Shown: piece by piece, positions 46,190 through 58,829 of the stretch
Numbering within the stretch: position 1 is the stretch's first letter
How the letters are laid out: each line of letters begins with the position of its first letter
Source of the DNA: Opisthorchis felineus
Taxonomy: Eukaryota; Platyhelminthes; Trematoda; Opisthorchiida; Opisthorchiidae
Reading direction: 5' to 3'
Assembly: GCA_004794785.1 (NCBI GenBank)
Contig: SJOL01000954.1
Span: 231,846 to 295,845, forward strand
Length of the DNA stretch: 64,000 nt
Program-made: the position numbers and the translations under genes
Notes under the pieces: model-generated
Database searches by the model: none
What the model saw: only the letters and a program-made list of their open reading frames with translations
What the model was told of the DNA's origin: nothing

Positions 46190-47760
46190 CTTCCAGCCGG
46201 GTGTATTGCTTCACGCTCCGGAGCATTCAGAGCCCAGCGACTTTTTGGTCTGCCTAAGGTTCATGAGAAATATGTCCTATTGAGACCGATTTGGATGTGT
46301 AATTCCCCGTATCACGCAACTGCCCAGTGGTTCGTCGGGACTGTAGAACCCCTACACCGACATTTATGCCAGTATAGTCTCCGTGGCACTTTTGAGTTTG
46401 TGGAGTTGATCAAAGATGTTGATATTGGTTCCAAATTTATGCGCGCTTTTGACGTAACCTCCCTTTTTACCAACATCCCACTCTTGTAGACTACTAACAC
46501 TATCTGTGTTTACATTGACTCATTGGATTTCACACTCCCAAACCCCATTATCTCCTTAAAGGAACTACTTCTTCGCTGTACTTCCAACGTACAATACCAA
46601 CTTAATTCCACACTTTACCGACAAATCGATGAAATCGCCATGGGCTCTCATCTTGGTCCATTGTTGAGTGACATTTTTATGGGTAAACTGGAGCTGGGCT
46701 GATTGATTGGGGAGATTAGACACGCGATTTTACCGAAGGTATGTAGGTATTTTTATGCTGGTATCAAACGTTCCCGCAATAGATGCTTGCCTGATCAACT
46801 TCAACCGAGCACATCCCTTCATTCAGTTCACTTTTGAAAACGAATGTGACAACGCTTTCCACTTCCTGGGCGTTAAATTAGTCAGACTTTCCACAGGTTC
46901 AATTCAGAGATCTATTCACAGAAAGCCTATGTGGACGGGACAATACACAAACTTCCATAGTTTTGTACCACTGAGGCAAAAACGAACCCTGATTTACACT
47001 TTAACGAACCGAGAGAGGCGCATTTGCTCTGTTGATACACTGGACTCTGAACTGCAGCACACTGCTAACGTGCTCCGAGTCAATGGTTACTCAGAGATTT
47101 ATAACCAAGAATATGTCCGAACGCCCTATCCAACCGCTTACCACGACCGTTGGAAAGAAGCCAATACATTCGAGTTTACCTTATAAGGGTGACCTGTTGG
47201 CAGACCTCAATCAATTCAATTCAATTTATCAGTCGCCGCTTGTTTCAATCCCTACAACGCACAATTCTGGTTGAAGCTCTGCGGCCTTGGTTTACAACCA
47301 ATCCCTTGCTCAAATTAAACCTCAAAGACAAGACGCCAGTCCTCACCCAGAATTTGGTCGTGTATTCTTCCTCCTACTGTTGTTCAGCGGAGTGAGTTGG
47401 GCGCACGACGCGGCAACTTTCTAAGAGGATACGGGAGTGCCTCTCTTACCGGAGTACCATTATACTCAATGGTTCAGTGAAAAGCTCAATCGCGTCCCAC
47501 TTGATTGACACCGGGCACGTAGTCAAATCGAACGAGTCATTTCATGTCATTTACCGAGTACCCAGTAGATTTCCAGTATCGGTCCAACGGCGTGGCTTGA
47601 CTACAGCCCAGGTAGTCGCTATACGTCTGCGAAACCCGGTACAGTGCTGCCAAAAGCGTTTCGTACGAACGCTGAATCTGCCTTGGTCACATGACACGAA
47701 TCAACTGACCAGGTCACTCAGCGGCCCTGTAGACTGTCTCACAGCATCCAGTTAGATGCG
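46190..47760 (+). mobile_element. Penelope-like element with GIY-YIG endonuclease, decayed
   Basis: Plus-strand frames give PLE reverse-transcriptase pieces in order. Fingers lie around 46200-46480, with YHATAQWFVGTVEPLHRHLC and DVTSLFTNIPLL. The palm (46620-46700) has LYRQIDEIAMGSHLGPLLSD. A catalytic-box region near 46735-46750 reads RYVG where PLEs have RYVDD. A long piece at 46707-47186 has HPFIQFTFENECDNAFHFLG and KPMWTGQYTNF. The GIY-YIG tail (about 47370-47740) has CSAE, GRTTRQLSKRIRE and SSIASHLIDTGH. Stops split the frame, and the damaged catalytic box argues that this copy is dead. Confidence 0.88.
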
Positions 47761-48306
47761 ACGTGCGGTGTGCCAACAACCAGTCGTTCGTGTCTCCACG
47801 TGTTTTATTTCACTAACCCATCTTTGCTGCGTATTTCACTATTTATCCCCTATTTTAACCATTAGATATGTACTGACTTGATGACGTGGTCTCGAAAACA
47901 TTAATGTTCTAATTACAACAGTTCCGACTACCAACCGGGTCATCACGTACAACAGCTTCACTCACCTACAGTGGAAAGCTCAGTCAACCCAACCTAATCG
48001 AGCAGACGATTCAACCCCACCACCAGCTGCACCCGGAAGGCTGTCTGACCGGGTGGCCAACCTACCGTGGAATGCAAAGCTGTGTGAACCAATCTCCGCA
48101 ATCGAAAACCCCGTTCGGGCCTGACTTGCTAAGTAAACTACCTGGTTTTTTGTAGGACTGCCTGCCCCAACGAGTACATAAGGCCTTTACAATCCGTAAA
48201 AATCCAACAACACTCAGCAAATGGAGCAACCTCATCACATTCGTCCTATGCTACTTATTCATAGGTTATGTCCCAGATGTGTGATTCAGTGGTAGCAATC
48301 AGGTGA

Positions 48307-49230
48307 ATGGAAGTCGATGATAGTCAATCAAACATTTATGTAGAATGCACAAGCGGCAATAATGTTCTCTGCAAAAGTTTTACGGTACACAAAACCCAAC
48401 ACCAGTCTGAATCGACGCGTTTGTGTCGTTCCACCATTCCTCTGATCCATGCAAACAAATCACAGCTGGTGGTCCTGGAAAGCTTGAAACCTGATGACTT
48501 CAATGCGCTGACTGAAGGCGTCGGAAATGTCTTCTCACAACACAGAACACATTCTGTGAGCAACTGGTCCGGCCAATCAGGATTCACTGGGAAGAAGTAC
48601 CAGATGGATGTCTGGGCGACCTATGGGTCGTTGACTTCGTAAGCTGTTCTGTTTTGGACGTAAATGGAATAGTCCAATACGTGGGAGATTTTCTACGTTT
48701 GTGCGTTGCTGGAAAGTCACCGCTGGTCCGCTCTAGATGTAGTTCCCAAGTCACAACATCACCAGTCAATATTGTATGTATTCGATAATGCACCAATGGA
48801 ATTTTGGGACAGAACGCTTTGAGTTTGCATGCCTGGGTGACGTAGTTTGGTGATATTTCAGTCACAGTTGGCCTGTTGCAGTGCTTTCTGTTCATCCCTC
48901 AAGGGTTGTTACATCAGTATATCTTGGTATTGTGGATGTACATGGTACGGCTTGCAGCAATCGGGCAAGAACCTGAAGTTAGACGGCTTCAGTTATAGTC
49001 TTATCAGTGGACATCAAACCCTGCTCCACTGTGAATCGGTTCCAATACAGTTGTTTTATGAGAGGAGGAATATGCTGAAATTCGATCAGCTTTTAATCCG
49101 TACAAGATTGATGGCTACTCATCGATTCATTGCGGAAAGTCTGCAGGCATGCAGTATTATTTTTACCCAGGATGACGACAACCTCTCTGAATTCGGATCA
49201 GCAACGAGCAGATTCGAGACTGTTTTTTTA
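48307..49230 (+). pseudogene. degraded convergent Ig-like paralogue
   Basis: Two plus-strand pieces, 48307-48642 and about 48940-49230, are homologous to part of the Ig gene that runs the other way. The second has CESVPIQLFYERRNML and LLIRTRLMATHRF; the main gene has CESVPMQMFCERKDML and RLIRTELTANIRF. The first piece has an Ig-like SLKPDDF turn but no following cysteine. No start, full exon set or transmembrane exon was found, so it is read as a remnant of an older inverted duplication. Its 3' end points into the last exon of the main gene. Confidence 0.65.
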
Positions 49231-49259
49231 AACACCTCCTGTTTGTATGCCTCCCTCGA

Positions 49260-52200
49260 TCACTTAGATAGTGCCAATCCGAGTTCCAAGTCATCAACCT
49301 GATTGAACAGTAACCGGCGCCTCCGACTGATCAGCCAACACCAACAGACCGATATCTCCATCAGCACCAGTGCTGTCAGGCCAATGGCTAAGCACGGAAT
49401 AAGAATGGAGAGCGAACCACTCCCAGGTTTGTCCAGTGTTGCTTGTATTTCAATGATAAAGTCCTGAATGTACGTCGGTGGAAAAAGGGAACAAAGAGAA
49501 AAAGTGATAAATTCAGAGACCACCCGAGAATGTAATTCCTTTCCTTGTGCTAGAAGATTTTATTCCCAAATTTTTAGCAATCTCCTTCAGCTCATTTTAT
49601 ACCAAAAGACCAGAGCGGTACGTTAACTCAGTTAAGTTGAAGACCCATTTTGAGTATGACAACAAAAAGATCGTTCAAGGCTCTCGAAATGAGTAGGTCT
49701 AAGTTCAATTTTGTCTATTTTAAAAGTTGATTATTTCAGTGCTGAGATGATTCTAAAGTTATCCCATTACACTGCTACACTGTTACACCGATGGATTGCT
49801 GGTTGTATCACCTAAGTGTCCATGGGGTTTCCCAACACAGGTTAATTTATCTTGGCAGGAAGGAATTCAGAACTGAAGCCTTCGCATTGTGGTTCCCGAG
49901 GTAGACAGCTGGAAAAAGTAGCAGTTCGTTTGGTCTCCTGTGATATGAGAAATATGGTCAATCGTTGTCACTTTAAGTAATCATGGGGCTGAGATACAAA
50001 CAGCTTGCCCAAATTTAAACAAAACAGGTCGAAAACAGCAGACGAGCTTGGACAACAAACCCATTGATCAGTACACTTGCACCCATGTAACATTTTGGGC
50101 CCATTTTTTAATCTGGCATCGACATGAATTGTCAAGCAACATTGCGTTACATGCGGAACGACTTATTTTCCTGATGAGGAAAGGGACTTGACTTAGGTGT
50201 TCCTGTCTTTATGCGGAGAAACTGATTCAAACTAGCTGCAATGCATTTACATTTACAACCTGCAATCGAGAGCTAGAGGGTTTCCAGCTATTGCTATGGC
50301 CTGTATCGATTTGAAAAAGGGTGATTCATATATGAATGGTGATCAAACAATCTTCAATAGGAAGTTCTGGAGTTAAAATAAATTTGGCGGCTACTGTTGA
50401 AAGATACACCTCATCTTGTTTTTTATGCGGCATGAGCCCAGTTTATTGGTGTGACTAGTAGGTCGTTTAGAAATACTTTGGTTGGGACATGGGAACAAAA
50501 GATCGGAAAATCAACGCAACTCACTGTTTCCATGTCTTCTTGCTCAATGAAACAGCGAACGTAATAGGTCTCCCCGGCTTGTGCTTCCATTGCTATAAAA
50601 AGGCGTGCGAAATATGGCGTCTCCTGTTTCGGCCAGTTTAAGGGCCCAGCTAAGCTTTGCAGAAATTCATGTCTAGAGCGGGTAAACATTCGCCTAAGTT
50701 GTGATTGTTGTATCCGATAAACTTGGATAACTGGATGGGCGATGCCGGCATATCCAACGCTGCATTGTATAGTGTGTCCAACCTTAGCGACCACGATCCC
50801 TATGGGATGCGCCTTTGAAATGACCAATTTAGGTCGAATTACTAGTTGGCCTGTTTTCGGAATCACGCACAGTGAACTGCTGAATGGAGACTGACGGGCC
50901 GATTTTAAACCAATCTTACGTTTCACAAACTGGTTGACTAGCCATAACCAGTAGGTTGAAACAGGTAGCATGTGTTTGTTCGTTAACTGTGGTCTAGCTG
51001 TACAACTGAGCTGAGCGCCTCCGAATTCTGGAGTCAATCTTACGAACCATTCTCGGATTACCTTGGGAAGAGCCATTTTTTCATGAGTATCAACTGACTC
51101 GTCCTCTGAATCCGCAATCTTTGACTCCGATACCTCATGTCCCTCACTGAGTGTCATCGTACGCGACGACTGACCTTCTGCGGTGAACCGAATGTTAGCA
51201 GTCAACTCAGTACGAATCAAACGCTGTCCAAAGTTCAGCATATCCTTCCTCTCACAAAACATCTGCATTGGAACCGATTCACAGCGGACCAAGATAAGAG
51301 TCCCAGCAGCAAGACAGCTACTGGCGTCGACAGACTTCATTTCCCGTGGTAATTCTTGCAATACACTAACATGCTCACCGGCCAAGTAGAGTGAGGGCGG
51401 GTTGACGCCTTTGGTCTCGGGGATAACACACAGTGGAATAGGAGAGACCCTCGTGAAATTTAGGTAGCCTGAGTTTGAGCGGCTACTTATCACTGTGGTT
51501 GTACATCCATAAAAACCGTAGTCTTCCATGTGTAGTGGCTTAATATCGAGTGTGTACGCGTTTGACCAGCGGTGAGGTGGATATGCGAAGACACGGTCCG
51601 GACTAGTGTACCTTCGAGAACCACTCCTAGTGTCTCGTTGCAAAACGGATATCTCGCAAACTATTTCTTGGTTATGCAAGTCATTCAGAGAATGCGCGTG
51701 CCTCCAGTACACTCTAACTGGTCTGAATTTTGGCGATGTTTTCCTATGTGGAAACTCTGGGCATAATACTGTTGCGGTTCCGGGTAGGATGACAACTGGT
51801 GGAACGATGTGGACTTCGGTGAAGTCAATTTTATCTGATAATTCAAACTTTTTTGATATATTGGACATGGCTTTTCTTGAAGACCCACCATGCTTTTGGT
51901 AGTGATTTTCTGGTCTCCTTTTGGTAGCACCGAACACTTCATTTTCTCGTCTACTTTTTTCCATTGGCCAACTCAAATCCATCGCCTGAATGCGTTGACT
52001 TAGGTTTTGTTCCTCCTTCACCGATCTCAAATAATCAGTCCTAGCTTGGAATTCCGCGAACGCACTCGGTGATCCATTTATAAAGTTCTGAAGTCTAAGC
52101 CTACCACAATGTGCATCACAAAGAGGATACTCAACTATTTCTCTTTCTTCCAGCAGTTTTCCTGCTTCGGGGACTAGCTTATCTGTGCACACTATTTTGT

Positions 52201-53623
52201 TTCCTTCAAAGTCCAAACATACTGTTTTGTTCGGTTTTCTCATCTTTGTCAAACGTTCACTCTTTTCAGTCCATTTGCCTCCCCATTCAGCTTGAATATC
52301 ATCCAATAAACGAAAGGTTTCTTGGTAAGCCGGTCGATAACTATCAGGCTTTAGGGCGATCGTCTGATCTAGCAACCTGTGTTTCCGGTGCTCAAGAACT
52401 AGTCTGTAGTCATCACGTCGATTTAAGGTATATTGTTCATGCATCCGGCGCAACAGTGTTTCATCCGTTATGTGTTTCAGTTTTTGGACGCGGTCAACAG
52501 GGTGCTTCGGCTTCCTTTCCAATTTCTGAGAATCAGCTTCTGCTGGTAAAGAAGGAAGAGCCCAGTCATCCAGTGAATCTGGCTTACGGCTTTCAAGCTG
52601 ATCCAGTTCGTGGGCTATGCACATATAATCTCCTTCAGCCGTTTGGCGGCAGTAGTGTGGCCAATCCGGTCCTATCACGGCAGTCCTTGGTTCATTTCCT
52701 TCGAATCCGTCGAGTATATCAGTCTTGCGTTTCTCCAAGTTTTCTGTGAGCGGGTCCGACGGCTCCTTTGTTTCAATTTCGGATTCATCAGGGTCCACAG
52801 GGCTTCCGATTCTTGTTCCATTTGCTAAACCTCCAAGGATATCATCAGTTTGATCGTCCTCTACCAAGAAGAAGGTGACAGTTACTTTGCTGATCAACTG
52901 AGTTTCATTACACCAGCAAGATGCCATACATCGGAATACATACGGCCCAGCTCTGGGTAGACGGTCTAAAAAGAGGTATTCGTTGTGACAGGCATATGTC
53001 ATGTTTGATAATTCCGCTGTATCCAAAGTGAGTTGTGGCAGAGGTCCTGCAATCCATTCCCACCAGTATCGGAGATTTGCACATCCTCCTGTTGATCGAC
53101 ACTGTAATCGAACAGAACGTGTGTAACTTGTATGGCTCTGTGGTTCCCAGTACAATTCTTGCGGTGGTTCACAATTAACGAGTGGGTGAGTTATCCACTT
53201 TTCCTTCATTGGATCACCAGACTGTTGAACTCTGCAGCCAACCCATTTTCGTGTTTCATTTGGAGTTAGACCTGAGCTTGCCATATGGTACTGGTCTGCT
53301 GTGCGAACGATCAGAGAATTTCTTTGGGCTTCTGTATACATGGTACGGTTGTAGTGCACCGGCAGATCGAGGGGAATCAGTTGGAATGTGGAGGGGGAAC
53401 GGTACCCTGGATTTGTGGTCCAAACGGTACACCTGGTCTGGATGACATCTTCAACGAGCACGACCGGCAGAGAGGTAGACCACAGATTTTCTCGCTGTAC
53501 CAGTCTCTGTGCTATGACGAAATCGTTCTGACTCCCGAGCAAAGTGATTGCAAAAGGCTCTTGGTGTACATGAACTCCACGAATAGTTGATCCTGTGCAG
53601 TAGAATTCGCCACTGTCAAATTC
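49260..53623 (-). CDS. Ig-like type I membrane protein, 3' exons
   Basis: Exon 53623-50525 (1033 codons, phase 0 both ends) is preceded by a TTTTTCGTTTTGTAG acceptor and ends at an ACA/GTGAGT donor. The last exon, 49463-49260, follows a pyrimidine-rich CATTCAG acceptor in phase 0. The long exon opens with DSGEFYC, the end of an Ig domain. It continues with Ig-type cysteine pairs, a charged hydrophilic linker (about residues 255-610), an Ig domain ending MEDYGFYGC, and further cysteine-bearing strands to GETYYVRCFIEQEDMET. The last exon codes one Ig strand, a transmembrane helix (LIPCLAIGLTALVLMEISVC), basic stop-transfer RRRR and a short tail with acidic DDLELGLALSK. The protein would sit in the plasma or tegument membrane with its Ig part outside. 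The family name is unknown. Confidence 0.85.
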
Positions 53624-55431
53624 CTACAAAACGAAAAACCAGGCGCCTGTTTGGAGAGGAAGACAAACGTGCTTCAGGGGTGGGCAGAATGAAAAAGTTT
53701 AATGTTGTCAATAATAACCATAATGGACATCGCCAAACTACAATCAGGTCGCAGTAGCATGAACGCACATCCTTTCTATTCTTAATTGTTTGCTCCTACA
53801 GAGACCACCCTCGGAAAAGATTTTCAAAATTTGACAAAAAATTACCTCATCGAAAGGATTACCTCAAACAAACTCCCACTATGAGTTGATCGGTTCAAAC
53901 AGTCTCACCAGAAAACGGTGGTGCTTTTTCCACCAAAATACATCACACAAGAATAGGGCCGTGTTCGATTCCAAGGGTGAAATGAAACTGTTCAGTAGAA
54001 GACCTGGCATTTGGGACACCAAAATGCTTACCCTGTTCACTTGATCATTCTGGCTTCTCTAAGAGTTTTAAACACCGGGAAGCTGGACAAAGGATGAAAA
54101 TCAGCCCCAAGCATTCTTTCTTGACAGCGGATAGTTCCCCTTGTTGGTTTTCTTTGCTAAGCCTACTATATTCGTACTTGAGCGAATCCAGGTTCCCAGA
54201 GAGATTATCGCAATTTGATGATTTGAGATTCACTTATACAGATAGAATATCGAGTGAGTACCATTATGGCCGAAACTGTTCGGTGAACAGATCAATAGCA
54301 ACCTTAGCAACCACCAGTAAACATATCCGAGCTACCAATATTTCGACACATTGACAAACCGGCTGTTGACTTTTTCGCAAAGGTTGGAAATTAATTTGTA
54401 AGTGTCTGGTCACCAAACGAGGGAAAATCATCAGTGCGCGGTTGGGTGAGTTTTTAAATCATTAGAGTAAAAGAAAAAGGAGTAAGCATTCTCATCGGGT
54501 GATAAAAAAACACTACTCAAGAGCTGAAAGAATTGAACTATCAGTAAACTACCAGTGAACTACCAGTAAACTGATCAAACATTTTAGTCATCCCGTGGTC
54601 CTTCATGTTTGATTACAGGAAACATAAGACTGAAAATACAAACACACTCTTCTGATGACCTCCATCGTAACTGGATGCTGGAATGTTCGCAGGCGATGAA
54701 AGTCTATGCAATGCTTTAACTATCCGGGTGTGCAAATCCGATCACTTTAAGGCTACTGGCATTCAGGTTCGAGGTAACCATAAGGCTTTTTCTCACGTGA
54801 ATTTACTGGTTATCCTTCGCGAAAATGGTCAATATGTCACCATATTGTGCGTCTTCACTGAACTTTTGACAATGAAAATCCAACCAAATTTCAGGAGCAA
54901 GTGCATTTTGCCGGACAGTCTATCAAATGACAAAAACCAAGATAGAATTGAGAAACGAGGTGCAGCCAAGGTGCCTCAAGATAAGTGAAGCTCGCCCTGG
55001 ATTTCCTTCTACGCCATAATGTTGTTATGGAGTTGTCAAAAGACCGAATTCTACCGAGTAAAAAGTCATGGAGATACACACCACCCATGCCACCTGTGAT
55101 CAGGAACGTGTACGGCTTGTGTATACAGGCTACACATTAGTTGCTTGAAAAAAACTCACCCAAACAGGTTGGTAGTTTGTATACTATTGTTATTTACTAC
55201 ATCTGGAAAGCGTCGGAACAGTGCTATCTGGGGCCATCAGGTGAAGCAAATGTGGCTGTAGTGACCTTCCCGCGACTGCAACACCAGCACCCGTCCGAAC
55301 TCGCGAAGCTTATCCAGGACGGAAGGCATATCATCTGCCACAATAAAGCCCAACTGTCCGTCATTTACTCAACAGAGCTGATCGACACTTCCGGCGGTAA
55401 ATGTATACTTCCTGGGTGGTAGGAACCTTAC
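53624..55431. other. probable intron; small tandem repeat
   Basis: It lies between two minus-strand Ig exons whose phases (1 then 0) do not join directly, so at least one small exon must be hidden here. None was identified. The minus frame at 54891-55088 shows no Ig pattern. Confidence 0.35.
54536..54578. repeat. short 11-bp tandem repeat
   Basis: About four copies of AAACTACCAGT with single-base changes (AACTATCAGT, AAACTACCAGT, GAACTACCAGT, AAACTGATC). It is likely intronic. Confidence 0.6.
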
Positions 55432-55632
55432 CTAATTCATCGGTTACAAAATGCTGCACTTCATACGACGACGTTCCATACTTCAGCAGGGCTCTGCAGG
55501 TGCCAAACTCCTCGGTTAGCCGTAGATTTACATGACATCGATCGTAAAAAATCGTGCTCAACTTATGATTGTATTCAAGGTGATAAGAGGTGACCGAGAG
55601 ATGGTTCCCGTGTCTCCTCAGACAAAACCATA
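55432..55632 (-). CDS. Ig-like exon of the large surface gene
   Basis: A 201-nt minus-strand exon bounded by GTTGTCCAG acceptor and GAATTAG/GTAAGG donor, phase 1 at both ends. The symmetric 1-1 phase is typical of shuffled Ig exons. It codes WFCLRRHG...DRCHVNL...FGTCRALLKYG, matching an Ig B-strand W/C region and an F-strand cysteine. It fits between exons at 56.9 and 53.6 kb of the same strand, but its phases require additional small exons not found. Confidence 0.6.
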
Positions 55633-56891
55633 CTGGACAACTGGCGCTTCGTGTAGTGCTTGTTATTAGCAAATGCGCTCAACCTACTAGCTTCTTCGGA
55701 TTCCTCGACTTTCCGATGGTTTCGCTGGCTGCCTGCTGCATTTGTAGTACACCCAATCGTAACGTAAAGCAGAGTTAGTGCTTATTTTTCCCGCAGCACG
55801 CACAAATACCACATACTTATCCCTCATGTATTCGTTTGACGCCTTTTAAAATTCAGTAAAGGATGAAAACCGGACAGCCACCAGTTTCTCAACAAACACA
55901 TCTGAAGTCAAACCCTCAGCTTGCTGAGTCATAGCAGTGCAACTGTTAAATTGAATGCGCTCCAAAAATTACGAGGGGAGACTGATTAAAACAAATTCCA
56001 ACAAAAGTAAGGCCTATTATGGTGGTTTTTGGTTTGCACATACATACCGCAAAATGCAACATTTTTACGCACAAAAAATTTTATTCGACGTACAACGGGT
56101 TTTGAGGAAAATTGCATACGCCGGATAAGAATCAGCCACAGAATTCACTCGCTTTAATGAATAGGGTTTGAATGTTGATTTCAGCTCAAAGGGCACGCTG
56201 TTATCCTGGTCAAATCAAATCACAACGTTCCGAACCAAAATGAGTCAAAGAACGCTTGTTGCGCACAGGTGGACGAAGAACTTCCTGTCTAGCATCCTTT
56301 TTATACAGTCTAGGGTGAATCTGTCATTATATACACAGACTAACACTTCTACTTACATGTATGGTCTAAACAGTGAGCCAGAAACCGTCTGACTGAAGGT
56401 TGGAAACACTCCTTGCTAGCACTGATTTGGCTTCTTCTGTTGCTTCACCTTGAAATCTGCTGTGATCATTTTTAGTGATATGTTGCATGTCGGAAATCGG
56501 TAAAGCGTTATTGATTGGGATAAATAAATCTGTTGTGTGCAGAAGAAGTCTTGACTCAGCATCTGTCGAAATTGACGTTAACGTGGGGCCAATTCCACAT
56601 TTTTTGTGAGCTGCACGTGTTTTGTTCACTAATGTTCCTACCCTCTTTTCTATGAGTCAGCTTATCTTACGTTGTTAGCTGAGGAAAATAAAAGGAATGT
56701 CACTTGCTTCTTATCACTGTTCAGGTTAGCTATCTAAAAGATAGGCTGGCTGCTCAAAAGAGGTTTAGTGGGAAGAGGCAAGACAAAACAAATGAAATAG
56801 CCAGCTGGCGAAATATGTTCTTTCGAAGAGTAGTGGGTTATGTCATAATCAGATAACCCCATGTACGAACTTCGACATCTGGGTAACTCAC
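55633..56891. other. probable intron; one candidate exon
   Basis: The minus frame at 56366-56629 (87 codons) contains a TTTCAAG/GTGAAG donor-like site near 56448, but its acceptor phase does not join the exon ending at 56892. It is recorded as a possible exon only. Confidence 0.3.
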
Positions 56892-58695
56892 GCTTGTACC
56901 AATAACAGTTACGGAAGCCACCATCCGATTCAAAAAGTGTTCAATGGCCAAGCGGACTTGTGGACTGCTATACATCCACGGTCCAAAGGCACGCAGTTGC
57001 AACTCTTCCTCTGCCACTAAGAACCAGTCGTTTCCCGTCCAGTCTATGGTGCTTATGGTTCCGACTGTAACACTGTAATCTAACCAGGATGAGTGGAGTC
57101 GACGCTGTAGGACTATTTGTCTAATCGGGTCCCCAACCTCATGCTGCAAAAGACAGTTAATAGTTTCCCTGCCTCCAGCTTGCACAGGAGGTTTCATACG
57201 AGGCATGGTGATCGTCAGTTCTTTGTGTTCTTTGCCGAAGATGCAACGTAGCGTGATAATGCTCTCCTCGAACACCGGGAGTATCGCTGGGCGTGGCGAC
57301 AGCGTAACGTTCCAGTTGTGGGCAACATTATACTTTGCACTATTTCTTGGCAGGTGTGTGGCACCTTTTAGGGGAACGGTAAACTTAGAGCTCGTGCTCC
57401 GGAAGGTTTTCATGCGTTCTGCTCTTTCGACAGGACTTGCCTTTACTACTTCAATTCTCTTTGTTTCAGAGGTGGGGTACTCAAATCCAAAGCATTCCCA
57501 TATTTCTCCTTCCGAATTGTAAAAGAAACGGTCGATTGTTGGAGGTATACGGTAGATGACTTTTTTCACCGAGCTGGTTAGTCGCGGATGACCACTTGGA
57601 AAATATGCTGGGTCCGGAAGGGCTTCGCAGAACAAACGACCATTTAAATCCCTGTATGTAACTTCGTCAATGCTCAGCTCAATGTGTCTAAACCAATGAT
57701 GTGAACCACGCGGCTGGCTCATCGAACAGGTAAAAGAAAAGTCTGCAGTATGACCTAACAAATCGTTCCTAGTGACGAGCTGTGTACAATTCGTATCTTC
57801 TTCGCTGGCAACTTGACAAGGAATTGTGACTGTCTCGTTTCCCCTCATATCCCATGAGCCTGTGTTGCACAAACCGGCGAAACGCTCCGATGATAAAAAG
57901 TACATCTTCAGTGGTACTGCAAGTGTGGTGGCTGGCAAGATGCACGCAGCACGCAATACGTCTGGTTTCGACTGCAAATGAGTTTCGTTCAAATCAGGAT
58001 CCAAAGTGATTGTCGGCCTCACTGGACAGTCAGAATAAAGGCGCGTGCGGTTGATTGTGCAACCGATGTTAACCGAACTAAGGTGAAAAGGAATCTCGGC
58101 CAGGGTGATTCTGTTCGTAAAAATGGCAACAGATTTCGGCCATACCAAACAGCAAAACTCCATAGATTCTTCCTGAGTAGCGGGTTCTAACCACAAAAGT
58201 CGGCTGACACCTTCAGTAAACAGGGATCCGAATAGTCTGGGTGTTGCTCGAGCTCCGATACGGTAGGATCCATCAGCAGCATCCTTGGTTAATCTGAACA
58301 GTAACACAGCTTCGAGTTCACTGACAAAGCCGAAAAATGTGCATTGGAATACAGCGACCCGTTCCTTCAGTCCCGACCACCAAACAACCGTAAGATTCGG
58401 GGCACCGATGGTCACTTCGGCAGCTTTCAGTGGTAGCGTAGAGTATATGGTGGCATCGAACAGCTGTAAGAATAATGGAACGTTTTGTGAAACAGCAGAC
58501 GATAATAATAGTGAATCCAGATAAAACGAAACTAGCTGATCGCTATTGTCCAGTTCGACATTAGCCAAACGATTATTTTTTCCAGTCAAATCAATGTATT
58601 TTGGACTAATTCCGTTCGAAAGGCACAGGATCTCAACAAGCGTTAATAAACGAAGTAATGGCTGATGATCGGCATACCCATTCACGTTGCACCAG
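56892..58695 (-). CDS. large extracellular exon, Ig-like/beta-rich
   Basis: A single minus-strand exon of about 600 codons, from a CCTGGTAG acceptor (58695) to an ACAAGC/GTGAGT donor (56892, phase 0). The open frame continues past the donor to 56838, but that extra stretch is intronic if the donor is used. It has many N-glycosylation sequons (NLT, NRT, NET, NCT, NVT) and spaced cysteines (e.g. VAVFQCTFFG, MEFCCLV, ADFSFTCSM, GRLFCEAL, ITLRCIFG), consistent with a string of diverged Ig-like folds. There is no classical DxGxYxC box. Codon use and strand match the neighbouring Ig exons, so it is taken as part of the same gene. Confidence 0.7.
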
Positions 58696-58829
58696 CTACC
58701 AGGCGCAAAAAACCATCGTAGAACAGGAACATGTCACGGGACCCTTTAGTCATCAGTCACAGTTTGTCTACCATCGGAACCACAAATCACCAAATTACCA
58801 ATAATAAAGAAACTAATAATCTTATATCG

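Larger units (their letters stand above)
45822..51486. repeat. right arm of 5.67-kb inverted repeat
   Basis: The reverse complement of 38315-43979. Its outer end (51486) lies inside the 3.1-kb exon of the Ig-like gene, which reads straight through the boundary. The right arm is therefore the original location, and the left arm is the copy. Confidence 0.95.

Noticed and set aside
50165..50185. CTGATGAG at 50171 region (and mirror) as a hammerhead
   Set aside because: The following sequence does not form stem II with a GAAA core box; only the first box matches.
52111..52749. 212-codon plus-strand open frame
   Set aside because: It is antisense to the 1033-codon Ig-like exon, which has clear splice sites and domain motifs; the plus frame has no motif.
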